From contig JACZZP010000001.1 of NCBI GenBank assembly GCA_015183035.1, positions 1,178,001-1,242,000 on the forward strand: a DNA stretch of 64,000 bases, in the 5' to 3' direction. Positions 50,100 to 60,769 of this stretch are shown here, piece by piece. Position numbers and translations under genes: made by a program. The stretch's first letter is position 1; each line of letters begins with the position of its first letter. A model generated the notes under the pieces. That model saw nothing but the letters and a program-made list of their open reading frames with translations. It was not told where the DNA came from and did no database searches. Source of the stretch: Meloidogyne chitwoodi. Taxonomy: Eukaryota > Nematoda > Chromadorea > Rhabditida > Meloidogynidae.

Positions 50100-53000
50100 T
50101 TATTGCAACCTAAGAATGAATGTTTGTCCCTGGCTATTTGCTGCAAGAACAACACTTGTATTACGTTTCCAACAGACCGCTGAGACAAAGTCATTATTTG
50201 GATGAGCTTGAGTTTGAGGAGATGAGTCAGAAAATGAAGGAGCCGGTTGAGAAGATGATGTGGCATTTCCCACCGCTGTTTCAGAAACAAATGTCGAATT
50301 GATGCTGTCCACAGAGCGGCGGCTGGTGCAGTCAAATGAAAGTAATGGATCAAATACTTTTTTGTAGTACAGATAAAGTCTGTTGTTTTCACTTCCTGCG
50401 TGAAAATTGTAAAAATAAATTAATGTAAATATCCATAATATTGGAATCAGAAAAATTAAAAATGTCGAATAGGAAAAAGTGAGAAATCTTCGCTGAAACT
50501 TACCACAAACAACGTGAGTTCCATCAGTAGCCATACCAACAAAATTTTTTTCATTTTGATGACCACGCATTGTTTGCAAACATTTTCCACTATTAACGTC
50601 CCAAAGGCGCAAATTGCTGTCTGTCGAACTAAACAAATTTTTAAATTAAAAATTTGCAGAACTGAAATATTTTCTCTCATAAACTCACGCTGAAATGACT
50701 TCATCCTCACTAGCATATTTAACGTAAGAAACGGCCTTTTTGTGACCACGAAAGACATTCAATGGCTTTCCTGGATGCCGAATATCATAAAGATGTACAC
50801 AGTGATCTTATATTAGTTTTACATACAGTTAAATTTCACAACAAAAATATTTAAATAAAAAATAGATCAAAACCTGAAGAGCCGAACACAAGCTTAAAAT
50901 ATAAAAAAAGTAAAGTTAAACAAGAAAAAATAAATAAAACCTGATTACGATATTTTGGAGAAAAATAAACACAACAAACCTGAAATAAAAGAATTTTTCT
51001 ACATATTTTAAAATATACTGATTATATTTAAGATAATGGTACTAAGCTGAAAACAAACATTTACACGTGCATCAATAGTACAGACAGACTGGGAAGCATG
51101 CAATGACCACAATTTGACTTTTCCATCATCACTTCCGCTGGCCATTAAATGGGGGTCAATATTATTAAATTGAACTGTCCAACAGCGTTTCTCGTGTTCT
51201 TTAAATGTACGGGTACATATAGCAGATGCGGTATCCCAAAGCTAAAATATGAAATATTAAAATTTAAATAATCATTTCAATTACGTAAAATTAAAATTAG
51301 GAATTACAATACAACAAGTTATCTTGTCAACATTAATTCATTAAATTAAAAATGAACCTGAACGGTTCCTTCATAGTCACTGCTAGCCAGCATGTTTTTG
51401 TTGTAAGGATTCCATGAAATATTACTAAATAAATAAACCCATTAAATTATAAATAAAAGTATTTAAAGAAATAATGCTAAATAGATGATTAATAAAAAAC
51501 AATTTTATATAATTGTCAAAAAAACATGAATAACATATTTGTTTTCAGAAGATTCAAAAATATACCTAATCTTTGAATTGCAGATTAATTGCTCCAATGG
51601 ATAATGTAATTCTCCGTCAAAATTAACAACAGCCTCATAATTATATAATTTGATTTTCTTTGCAACTCCAGCGATAACAAAAAATTCCCCATCTTTATCA
51701 AATTCAATACTAGAAACAATGGAAAGAGAACTGTTGGATTCTAAATTGTAGTTTAATGTGGCAAGCAATTTTATATCTCCGTATTGATAAAGTCTTTTAA
51801 GTGTTTCAGAGAATTCATTCAATTCTTCATGAGGAACAATATTAGCGGACAGTTCTGACCCTGCTAAAAAGAAAATTTAATTATACTAAAAAGTTTAAGA
51901 AATAAAAAATAAATAACTTTAATTTATTATAGATCTATTCCTAAACCCGTTAAAACTTACTTTGAAATTTATTGAAGTTGCTACTGGAATTGAGATAGGT
52001 TTTATTACTAAAATAGGTAGATTCCAAAGAAGCAACATGTCGACACATTCTCTTACGATAATGACACAATTGCTCGGTAAGATTAATTGGGCTCTGGAGT
52101 GTTTGATGAGAAGGTGAGGCTGACCGAGACTGACTATCTTCTGCTGACGGCGCCAAATGATCGCCCAAAGTATTAGATGTTGATGGACCACTGGATGACA
52201 ATATTTGCATGTTTTGATAAATGTCAGGAACTAAACGTTGTAATGAACTTGGGCTGAGCTGGCTGCTTAACGTATTCTATAATAATTAAAAAAAAATTAT
52301 CAGAAAACGAAAAACATACAAAAACGTGTTGCTTGTCCCGTCTCAGCGTATCTAGCTCGGATTGTATTATTTTGGCTGAAGATTCTCTTTTTTCAATCAT
52401 TCGATCAAGAAAATCATTGAGGAGTAAATTTTGAATTTTATGGCTGTTCATTTCCAATTCTAATTGTCGGCGTTTTAACAATTCGGTGATGCGTTGAACG
52501 GACTCCAATGAGAGATCTTGGTTCTTTTTATTAAGATAGTGGCTATTGTGAAATATACTAGAAGTTATGTTAGGGATTAAATCCGGATGATGGTACTTTT
52601 CCGTTATGCGGGCAATTTCTGCTATTTTTTGTCCGCAACTTTTTTTCTTTATTTATTATATTGGAGGCATAAACAACGCATCCTCACACCACAACAAAGG
52701 CGTTCATTATGAATAATTCCAACTTTCTGGAGGAATTTTCTGCATAAGTCTCGTCGGGAATTTCAACAATTAATTTTTTGTAATTATAACTCATTTTTAA
52801 AAAGGGAGTAATTTTAAAAAAATATATAAGGAAATATATAGGGAATTAATGTATCAACGATCATATTATTACGCAGTTTTCCCATTCAGCTTTATGTAAT
52901 CTTTTTTTGGGAAAAATGAAAAATTGTTGATTTTATGCCTCAAATATAATAAATAAAGAAAAAAAGTTGCGGACAAAAAATAGCAGAAATTGCCCGCATA

Positions 53001-54010
53001 ACGGAAAAGTACCTGGATGATTTTGATATAATACGACGGCGCTTGAAAAATGCCGATCCAGGAGTGAGGAATAATATGAATGCCTATGAGCCAATATACG
53101 GCACTTAATATCGAAAAACCAAATGGACCACGCTAATTTGGGTGTTCAGAGGCTTCTTTATATGTATTTCCGTTGAACCAATTATATTATTGTCCTAATT
53201 TTGATGAATAGAATAAGTGTTTATGCATTCGACTCCACAATGAGCTTAAGAGTCAGGATTTATTCAAAGATATTTACATATATGAATTTTTCACTCCAAA
53301 AACTAGTTTTCCCCATGGCTTTTTGATTTCTAGGAGCCAGTATCTTGGCTCATAGACATTCATATACTTTCCCTCACCTCTTGACAGTCTCATAGGTCTT
53401 TCGAGTGCTGCCGAATGATACAAAAATCATCCTAACTGAATCCTGAACAAAATAACAAGTATAGTTCACAATATTTAAGTTTTTAAAAATCGGAGGGTTA
53501 AATAAGCTCACATCAACAGTTAGCATAAATCAACGAGTAAAATGGGAAAATTAGAGAAATCCAAAAATTTACCTGTATCATTTGTAATATATGCTCACAA
53601 CCATCAGTTTGAGATGAAATAAGTCTTCCATTTTCTTCTGTTGCTTCAACATTATATAACATTTTATCAACCATGGACAAGACCGTAAAATTTGGACATA
53701 AAGTTTTAAGCCGTTTCGCATCATAACTAGCATCACAAATTGGACAACGTGGTGAATGCTGTATACTAAAAATTTAAAAATCACTTTTACTGTATATGTA
53801 AATTAAAGTAAACCTTCGTGTAATACAAGATCTGCAGAAAGTATGTCCACAAATTATACTGCAAGGTTCGATAAAGACCTGAAGGCAGATTTTGCTAAAA
53901 TACAAATTAATTTTTTAGTTAAGTACAAAAAACCAATGAAGTGAACTTTCAACATCACTAGCAGATGAATTAATTCTTTTCCTGTTGATGTGTGAATAAA
54001 TTTGTTTCAT
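50100..54010 (-). CDS. COP1: COP1 E3 ubiquitin ligase (RING, coiled coil, WD40)
   Basis: ATG at 54010 (MKQIYSHINRKRINSSAS), stop TAA at 50102-50100, about twelve exons. The C3HC4 RING is split by introns: LHCKICLQVFIEPCSIICGH, TFCRSCITR, SPRCPIC, then LKTLCPNFTVLSMVDKML. The first Cys codon is completed across the intron. The coiled coil has LLKRRQLELEMNSHKIQNLL and NDFLDRMIEKRESSAKI. Seven WD40 blades follow: SSIEFDKDGEFFVIAGVAKK, ISWNPYNKNMLASSDYEGTV, HEKRCWTVQFNNIDPHLMAS, DHCVHLYDIRHPGKPLNVFR, GHQNEKNFVGMATDGTHVVC, SENNRLYLYYK and NDFVSAVCWKR. COP1 is the substrate receptor of CRL4- or DET1-linked ubiquitination of transcription factors. The N-terminal region before the RING is short. One intron holds a TIR transposon (52593-53013). 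Confidence 0.9.
52593..53013. mobile_element. Merlin-like MITE in a COP1 intron
   Basis: TIRs of about 85 bp, nearly identical, start GGTACTTTTCCGTTATGCGG. The 8-bp flanks CGGATGAT (52585-52592) and TGGATGAT (53014-53021) differ at one base. The GGTAC ends, a TTTTTGCGGAC-like word and the 8-bp target size match the two Merlin-like copies in this window. The interior is non-coding. It sits in the intron between the RING/CPNF exon and the coiled-coil exon. Confidence 0.68.
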
Positions 54011-54234
54011 CTTTCTAAGAATTAGATAAAAATATATATACATATAAAAAATGTATAGAATTTCGTATTTTTCCCGATTTTCATTATAAAAGTCCCGGGA
54101 GCGGGAACGGTAATTAAAAGTTGACCGATCGGGACCTGAAACGGGAAAACGGATCTGTGATCCCGGATCACTAGAGATCGGACTGGATCTGGATCCAGAC
54201 ATTTTTTGTGATTCTGGATTTTTTCTTGATCTGG

Positions 54235-54380
54235 ATTTTTTCTGGACTCCAGGTCCAGTCTGGTTCAGGTCGATAAATTAAATCAAGAGTCCAGATCCAG
54301 GTCCAGATACAGGTCCAGATCCAGGTCCAGAGTCTGGTCCAGGTCAATAAATAAAATCAGGATCCAGAATACAGATCAAG
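54235..54380. repeat. CCAG(A/G)TCCAGGT tandem low-complexity repeat
   Basis: Many imperfect copies of a 12-bp unit GGTCCAGATCCA between the COP1 start and the long-TIR element. Confidence 0.65.
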
Positions 54381-54520
54381 GATTTTTTAGAATTCCGATC
54401 TTTACGGATCACAGTATCTCCAAAAATGAAACGGGACTGTTACCATTCCGAGCTCTAACACCTAAAGTTTTGGACTAAATGCCAATTTATATTTTTGAAC
54501 AAAATGGCTATATGCTAGGC

Positions 54521-55233
54521 GGGACACGCCCGACTAGTCGCCGGCCGACTTGTCGCGACCGACTTGTCGCGACTTATTAGTCGCCGGCCGATTAGTCGCG
54601 AGGCCGATTAGTCGCCGGCCGACTGGCCGCGACTGCCTATTTTTATGCAAATTTAATTCTACCAACAAAAACATTAATAATATATTTTTAAATAAAAACA
54701 TTTATTTAATAGGGTGGTTGTCAGTCACTTTGTTGAAACTAAACACTTTTGTTATAGTTAAAAAAATTTTAAAACTCAAAGTGTGGTAGTCAGTCACTTT
54801 TTAAAACTAAACAAGGATTTATATTAGAAACCGGCAAAATCGCATTTGCGGGATCCCACATGCAGATTTTTTTTTAAATCGATGCGGGACAGTATTTGCG
54901 GGACTAATCCCGCAAAAATCCCGCATCCCGCAAATCCAAAAAAGTGCGGGAGTGTAGGTGCTGGATCCCGCAAAATCCCGCGCGGGATCCTCCCAGAGCC
55001 GGTCTCTAATTTATATACATGTTGTAAAAATATAGAATGAATTACAAAGATAGAAAAATTTAAGAATATTTACAATTAGTAGTTTCTATAATGGAATGAG
55101 AAAAAATTTAAAAATAGGCAGTCGCGGCCAGTCGGCCGGCGACTAATCGGCCTCGCGACTAATCGGCCGGCGACTAATAAGTTGCGACAAGTCGGTCGCG
55201 ACAAGTCGGCCGGCGACTAGTCGGGCTGTACCC
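54521..55233. mobile_element. GC-rich long-TIR element with 9-bp TSD (MULE-like MITE)
   Basis: Arms of about 124 bp (54521-54644 and 55110-55233) are almost identical inverted copies, made of tandem CGACTAGTCGCCGGC / CGATTAGTCGCGAGGC words. They are flanked by a perfect 9-bp duplication ATGCTAGGC (54512-54520 and 55234-55242). The interior has no transposase but contains a second, nested TIR element and a 17-bp direct repeat GTCAGTCACTTT. A 9-bp duplication with long TIRs is typical of Mutator-like elements. That family is inferred. Confidence 0.78.
54823..55010. mobile_element. nested TIR element, ATTAGAAACCGGC ends
   Basis: Inside the 9-bp-TSD element. ATTAGAAACCGGC at 54823-54835 is inverted at 54998-55010 with one mismatch. 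The interior is packed with GCGGGATCCCGC-type words, giving strong self-complementarity. Confidence 0.55.
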
Positions 55234-55313
55234 ATGCTAGGCTATTGAAAAACATCATTTGCCGAATTCTGCTGCGAAAACCCTTATACTAGAAATTAAG
55301 GTTTGTAATTTGG

Positions 55314-56358
55314 ATGGATTCCTACAACAACGAAAAGGCTTTTCAATCTCAAGCAACGTTTAAAATGCTTCGGCGACTCCACGGCCATAATTTAGAGAGT
55401 CAAGGATTTAATAATCTCTCTGAAGCTTTTCAAAATTTTGTAACTCGAGTAAAGTTTTTCAGTGTCGGCCGGCTTCGGAGAACATGGTCTTATTCAGCAC
55501 TTGAATTTATGAAATACAGGCGTTTATTGCCAATGATTGTTGGAGATGAACAGGATCCTGGCAGTGTTTTTGATGGTTTATTTTAATTTTTCCTGATTTA
55601 TTAAATCTTTAAGAATTTATGGACATTGGAGTAGATGGTCTTCCCTTTACCGCTCGGCAAGTGGAAGCAAGTTTAGAAGAAAAGGGAATTTGTGTTAGTA
55701 ATGTCTCTTCACGAGTGACTAGGAATCAGCTACAATCATTTTTCTCCAAATTCGGAAAAGTATATACATAAATTTTAATGATGTAAAAATTTAAGTTGAT
55801 AAAATATTTTTAAAAGGTTCAATCATGTCGTATATCGTCAGTGAAAGGCTTGAGCGCTTATGCAACAATGCCAAAAAGGAAATTACATGGAACTTGCTTA
55901 ATTACTTTCAAGTTAATAATTTTTAATAGACCACATGAAAAATTATTATTTTATTGTTAGAAACGCTCAATCTGCAGTGAAAGCAAAACGAGCACTTTCA
56001 GATGAATTGCTCTTTTATGGTCAACAAATGATTGTTATGCCGGTTTGTGAATATTTTTTAATTTAATATTTATTGGTATGAATATATACTTATTATTGTT
56101 GTTTTTTGTTTTCAGTATGTCCCATCGTCTGCGTCTTGGAGACGTACAGTTTCTTCTCCCAACGCGAAAATGTTAGATTCACAATCAGATTGTAATCAAG
56201 AATCGTTCTCGCTTTCTCGTACATCATCTGGCAGCTCACTAGCCTCGACAGGAACCTCTTCTTCTGTAGTATATTTTATTTATTGTTAGATCAAAATGTA
56301 GATTAATTTTTTAACTTTTTAGGTCAGAATACCAAGATCTGCGTGGCGAGTACATTAA
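55314..56358 (+). CDS. RRM-like protein, unknown function
   Basis: ATG at 55314, stop TAA about 56356-56358, about six exons. Exon 1 (MDSYNNEKAFQSQATFKMLR) splices in phase to EFMDIGVDGLPFTARQVEAS. The RRM-like core is VSSRVTRNQLQSFFSKFGK, VQSCRISSVKGLSAYATM, HGTCLITFKNAQSAVKAKRA and LFYGQQMIVMPY, followed by a Ser-rich tail and VRIPRSAWRVH. The order (helix with F..FGKV.SCRI, then G.C.ITF....A..A..AL) fits one RRM with degenerate RNPs. It starts 80 bp after the long-TIR element. The last exon may instead be skipped so that SSSV joins the next gene's TLASSAPSSAIPMDELPD, giving an RRM-F-box fusion. Confidence 0.6.
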
Positions 56359-56568
56359 ATTTCCAAAATTTTGCCTGCAGCGATGAAAATATAATTTTTA
56401 TTGCGTATTTTTAGCCTCAAATGCGTTTTGTTTAGATTGCGTATTTTAATTTTTTATCTACCTATTTTAGATTGAGCTTTTTTAAGATTTATATATCGTC
56501 AGTATCATTTCTCCATTTAATTAAAACTTTAGACACTGGCTTCATCCGCTCCTTCTTCGGCAATTCCA

Positions 56569-58545
56569 ATGGATGAACTGCCTGATAGAGCCCTTACGCG
56601 TATTCTCTTTTTTGTTGGTCCATTGGATCGTATCCGACTCGAACGTGTCAATAAACATTGGCTGGAATGTTCAACAAAGGCATGGGCCCAAACTAGTTCT
56701 CTTCACTTTTGTGAAGAACCTGAATTACTTCAGCACTTTAACAAATCTTTTCCAATGTATCATACACATCTGAAAGCAATTCTTCGGCGTGGTGGCCCAC
56801 ATATACGATCATTAAGTCTTGCTAATATAAGCCATCCATTATTCAATGAAAATTCTGTACTTGAACTTGGGGCTCTCTGTCCTGGATTAACTGATGTCTG
56901 AATTTAATTTTAAATTAATTTTAAAAAATTTCAGCTCAATCTTTCAAGTATTTCTGCTTCTTCTGAAACTTTACGTGTCCTTTCAGATTCGTTTCCTAAA
57001 TTAACAAGAATAGCATATTGTGGAATGTCACAAACTAGTGAAAGGGATTTTCTTTTCTTAATTAAATCAATGGCAAGTAATCTTCGTTCTGTCGATTTTC
57101 GTGGATGTACAAGACTTAAAGGAAACTTTTTTACTCTCTTTGGGACTTCACTTGAAGAGGTTTTTTTAAAATAAAATTATGTAATTCTTTTTTGTCGCTT
57201 GTCACTTTTGGAAATATTAATTTAAGATTCTTTTGGACGGTTGTGTTCTTTTGGACAATCATGTAATTGAGGACCTTAGTTTTCGTTGCAATTGTATTCA
57301 AACTCTTAAACTTGATGCATGCAGAAATTTGACTGATGAAAGTTTAAGGTGAATTTCTTCAAATATTTAATTTTTAAATTTACTTAAATTCCAGTTTGAT
57401 TTCTCGTAATTTAAATGAACTTACAACTTTAACCCTATGTGGTATGTTCCCATCTTTCACAACTAATGGTCTTAATCAAATTCAAAGGATTATTTCTCTT
57501 CAGAATTTAAGGTTAACACACTTTAAATTAAAAAATATGTATAGTGTAGATTAAAAATATTTTTATTGTATTTTTTAGTCTGGATTACAATCCCTTAGTT
57601 GATGATAATCTTCTTATTTCTATTGCTGATAATCTCCGAAATCTTCGAAAACTTACGCTTTCATTTGCTGGTACAGATAATCAAATAATAAATGGATTAT
57701 GTTCATTGTCAAAATTAAAGAATTTGGAAGAGTTGGATTTGAGTGGTTTGGCGGCATTAAACAATGAAGTATTAAAGTTAATTTGCAATAATGGATGTAT
57801 AGAATTACATAAAATTATGCTGAGGAATTGTTGTTATTTGGGTGATGAGGGTATTATTGAACTAGGGAATCTTACAAAGCTGGAGAGTGTAGATTTGAGT
57901 GGATGCATTTTGGTATCTTTTAGACTAATAAATTCTGCCCATCTCTTTTGAACCAACATTAGGGGATTGATTTTCTATTACGGATTTAAAATTTTCTTTA
58001 TAAAAGAAAATATTTATTTTGAATAGTTGTATATACATATTTACTGAAAAATTATCTTTAAAAAATTTAAAATAATATTAAAGGTATCAAATGAGTCAAT
58101 ATTAAGGCTTTGTAATTTGTTTAAAGATGAGGTTATATTCTCTACACTATATTTCAATTTTAAACATTTTTAGGTTAATCCACTCTCACATCCAGTCAGA
58201 CTTATAATTGGTGGAACAATTTGTGAGCCACATAAAATTCGTCGCCCTCGTGGCTCTAGGATTATTCTAGACCAAGCTGACAATAGTTCAATGAGTAATT
58301 TGTATACTTTTGTGGATGAAAATGAATTATTCAATGGTGATGACGACGATGAATTTCGAATTCTTTTAGCACATCGTACAAAATATTTTTCTAATATTTT
58401 GTAAATTTATTTAAATAAAGGTGATTTTGTTTCCAATGCATTACAAACTGAAGAAGATGATTTTCTAATGAGTAACGATCCAAAGAAAATTTTGGCATGG
58501 GCAGAGAAAGAGGCTGTTGAACTTGGATTACTTAATAAAGATTAG
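56569..58545 (+). CDS. F-box/leucine-rich-repeat protein
   Basis: ATG at 56569, stop TAG at 58543-58545. The F-box is MDELPDRALTRILFFVGPLD, RIRLERVNKHWLECS at the very N-terminus. LRRs of the cysteine-containing type follow: LNLSSISASSETLRVLSDSF, SVDFRGCTRLKG, LKLDACRNLTDESL, TLTLCGMFPSF, LEELDLSGLAALNNEVLKLI, LRNCCYLGDEGIIELGNLTK and VDLSGC. The tail holds EPHKIRRPRGSRIILDQ, an acidic patch (NGDDDDEF) and ILAWAEKEAVELGLLNKD. F-box proteins recruit substrates to SCF (Skp1-Cul1) ubiquitin ligases. The LRR partner is unknown. An acceptor TTTTAG lies about 35 bp upstream with the frame open through the ATG, so it is either the second gene of an operon or the continuation of the RRM gene. Confidence 0.8.
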
Positions 58546-59276
58546 AAGGGGGCAACAAATATTAAAAAATATCTTTTTGATATACTATTTTATGCTTGTA
58601 TTATGTAGATATTTTTAATTTTACAAATTTTATATAGATTTTATTTCAATTCATTACATAATATGTTTATAATTATGTAGTGATATATTTGTACTGATTT
58701 ATATTTTGGAAAACTTTTCTTTTATTAAATGCTTTATATAATACATGTTATAATTTGTTGACAATTTAATAAGAGAGGGGAAAGAGTAAAATATTAATAT
58801 TTACTAGGTAATAGGTTCTTTACAAAATTATAAAATAATATTAAATTTAAGTGAATGAACTTTGAATGGAATTATTAAAAAAAAAAAGATTAACTAATGC
58901 TTAAACATAAACATCAGTTGAATGTTGATATATATTTTAATGAAATGCTAAATAGTCATTTTATTTGCTTATTTCTTATGGAAGTGGGAGATTATTCACA
59001 AACATTTTTTTGTTTCTTAAACATTTTTGACATTTTATTTTTTTGGGAGTAAATTCAACAATAATTTTTAAGAAATTTAATTCTATATAATTTATATATT
59101 TGTCATAATAAACATAAAATGTTATAGTTTATATGTCATGAATTTATGTTTCATAAAGAGATGTTAACAAGAAGAACACTTAAAATCCTTCTTTTTTTTT
59201 TGTAAATAATTGTGTATATATAAATTAATAAAATAATTTTATCTTAACATTTATTGTTGGCCTAAAACAAAGAAAA
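58546..59276. other. AT-rich intergenic region
   Basis: About 730 bp: 3' UTR of the F-box/LRR gene and upstream region of the secreted Tyr/Gly-rich gene. No gene seen. Confidence 0.45.
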
Positions 59277-60627
59277 ATGTTTAAAAAAAATTTAGCTTTT
59301 ATGCTTGCGGTCTTTTTCATCTTGCTATACATCGAACTTGCGTTTGGAAGCAATTATGGTTCAAATGAAAAAAAATATGGCAAAGGCTATCACCAACAAG
59401 GATATAATCGTCCTGAATATAAACATGATTATAGCAATGAAGCTTACAAAAAATATCATAATTATAGAAGTGGTGGAGGCTACCGTAAATACCACAATAA
59501 GAATAATTATCATGATGGTTATGGAAGCGGCGAAGGCTATAAATACAATGGATATAAAGACAAGGGATATAAGCATGATTATCCTCGCAAACATGGTTAT
59601 CATCCTAATAAACATGATTACAGCAGTAGCAGTAGTGGAGAATATCGACATGGACATTACGGACATAGTGGGCGTAGACATGGATATGGTGGATACGGGC
59701 CCTATTTTGGAGGTTGTTTAGAAATTAATTTATTAAAAAAAAAAGAATTTAAAAAATATATTTAAGTAAAATATTTAACAGAAAAATTATTTTATTATTA
59801 GTAAAAAAATCTTCATATAAATTTTTCAAAATTAAATAAAAACAATATATTTTATGATAAAATAAAAATAATTATTTTAATATAAAAAACCTTTTATCAC
59901 TCCAATTTATTAATATTTTATTATATAATTTTATTTTAAATATTATAAACAGGTTTTCCGCAATACAGTTTCCCTGCCCATCACCCAATGTATCCTCCAC
60001 CAATTCATCCATTCCCAAGTTTATAATTTATTTTTATAATTATTTTTTTATTGCCTTTTTTAGATCCTTGGCCACAACAACCAATCCCTCAACCAATTCC
60101 CCAACCAATTCCTCAACCTCTACCAATAAATCAAAGCGGTGCACCAGGTATTCCAATTCCAATTATTCCACCCCCAGCCAATGGATGGATGATTCCTCAA
60201 GCTGCTAAAAAAGTTAAACGATCAATTACCGGTAAAGTTTTTTTAATTAAAAAATATATCCAATAATATTTAACTAATTTTTAAATTTAAAATTCCTAAT
60301 TGAAGAAACTGATGCTGAACTTGGAATATTCCCTCAACGCATACAACGTGCTGTGCCTTTTTATAAAACAACTAAAAAACCAAAAACAACAACAGAATTA
60401 CCACCATCAACTACTTTAAAATCAGAAAAGCCAACAGAGGAAAGTTAGATTTATTTAATTAACTTTTTAGTTTATTTTAAATCTTTCATAATTATATTAA
60501 TTAAATTTTATTTTTTAAAGTTAATGATGCTGAAGAAGATTATTTCCGTTCAGAAGATAATAATCAAAATGTTGGTTATATTCAAGGAGAAATTAAAAGT
60601 ATTTGGGAAGATTCAAAAAGAAAATAA
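59277..60627 (+). CDS. secreted Tyr/Gly/His-rich then Pro-rich protein
   Basis: ATG at 59277, stop TAA at 60625-60627, five exons. Signal peptide MFKKNLAFMLAVFFILLYIE, LAFG. The mature N-terminus is about 120 residues of Tyr/Gly/His/Lys-rich repeats (YKHDYSNEAYKKYHNYRSGG, GYRKYHNKNNYHDGYGSGEG, HGHYGHSGRRHGYGGYGPYF). A Pro-rich block follows (WPQQPIPQPIPQPIPQPLP, then IPIPIIPPPANGWM), then KKVKRSI, which looks like a basic cleavage site, and an acidic/Thr-rich tail (KKPKTTTELPPSTT). No cysteines. The composition resembles structural cuticle or eggshell proteins, or nematode YGG-type antimicrobial peptides. It could also be a secreted effector. Function not assigned. Confidence 0.68.
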
Positions 60628-60769
60628 ATTTTTAAATAAATAAAAATATTCTAATATTTATATTTTTAAATATTAAAATAATATATTTATAATAAAATTA
60701 ATTTATTTTTTGTTTTGACAAATAATTACAATAAATAGGTATATAATTTTTAAATTAAATCAATCTGTA

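Larger units (their letters stand above)
54011..55313. other. repeat-dense region between divergent COP1 and RRM genes
   Basis: Includes GATCC/CCAGGTCCAG-type tandem low complexity (about 54080-54440) and a complete GC-rich TIR element (54521-55233) that ends only 80 bp before the RRM gene start. No gene seen. An open frame at 54202-53915 is mostly repeat. Confidence 0.55.

Noticed and set aside
53930..53960. Apparent loss of the first RING cysteine in COP1
   Set aside because: It appears only if the exon is ended at GAAA|GT. Using the TTG|GTTTTT donor gives LHCKIC, a complete RING.
59305..59721. Overlapping long open frames on both strands inside the Tyr/Gly/His-rich exon
   Set aside because: Caused by the repetitive codon composition of the real frame. 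Only the 59277 frame has a signal peptide and splices on to further exons.
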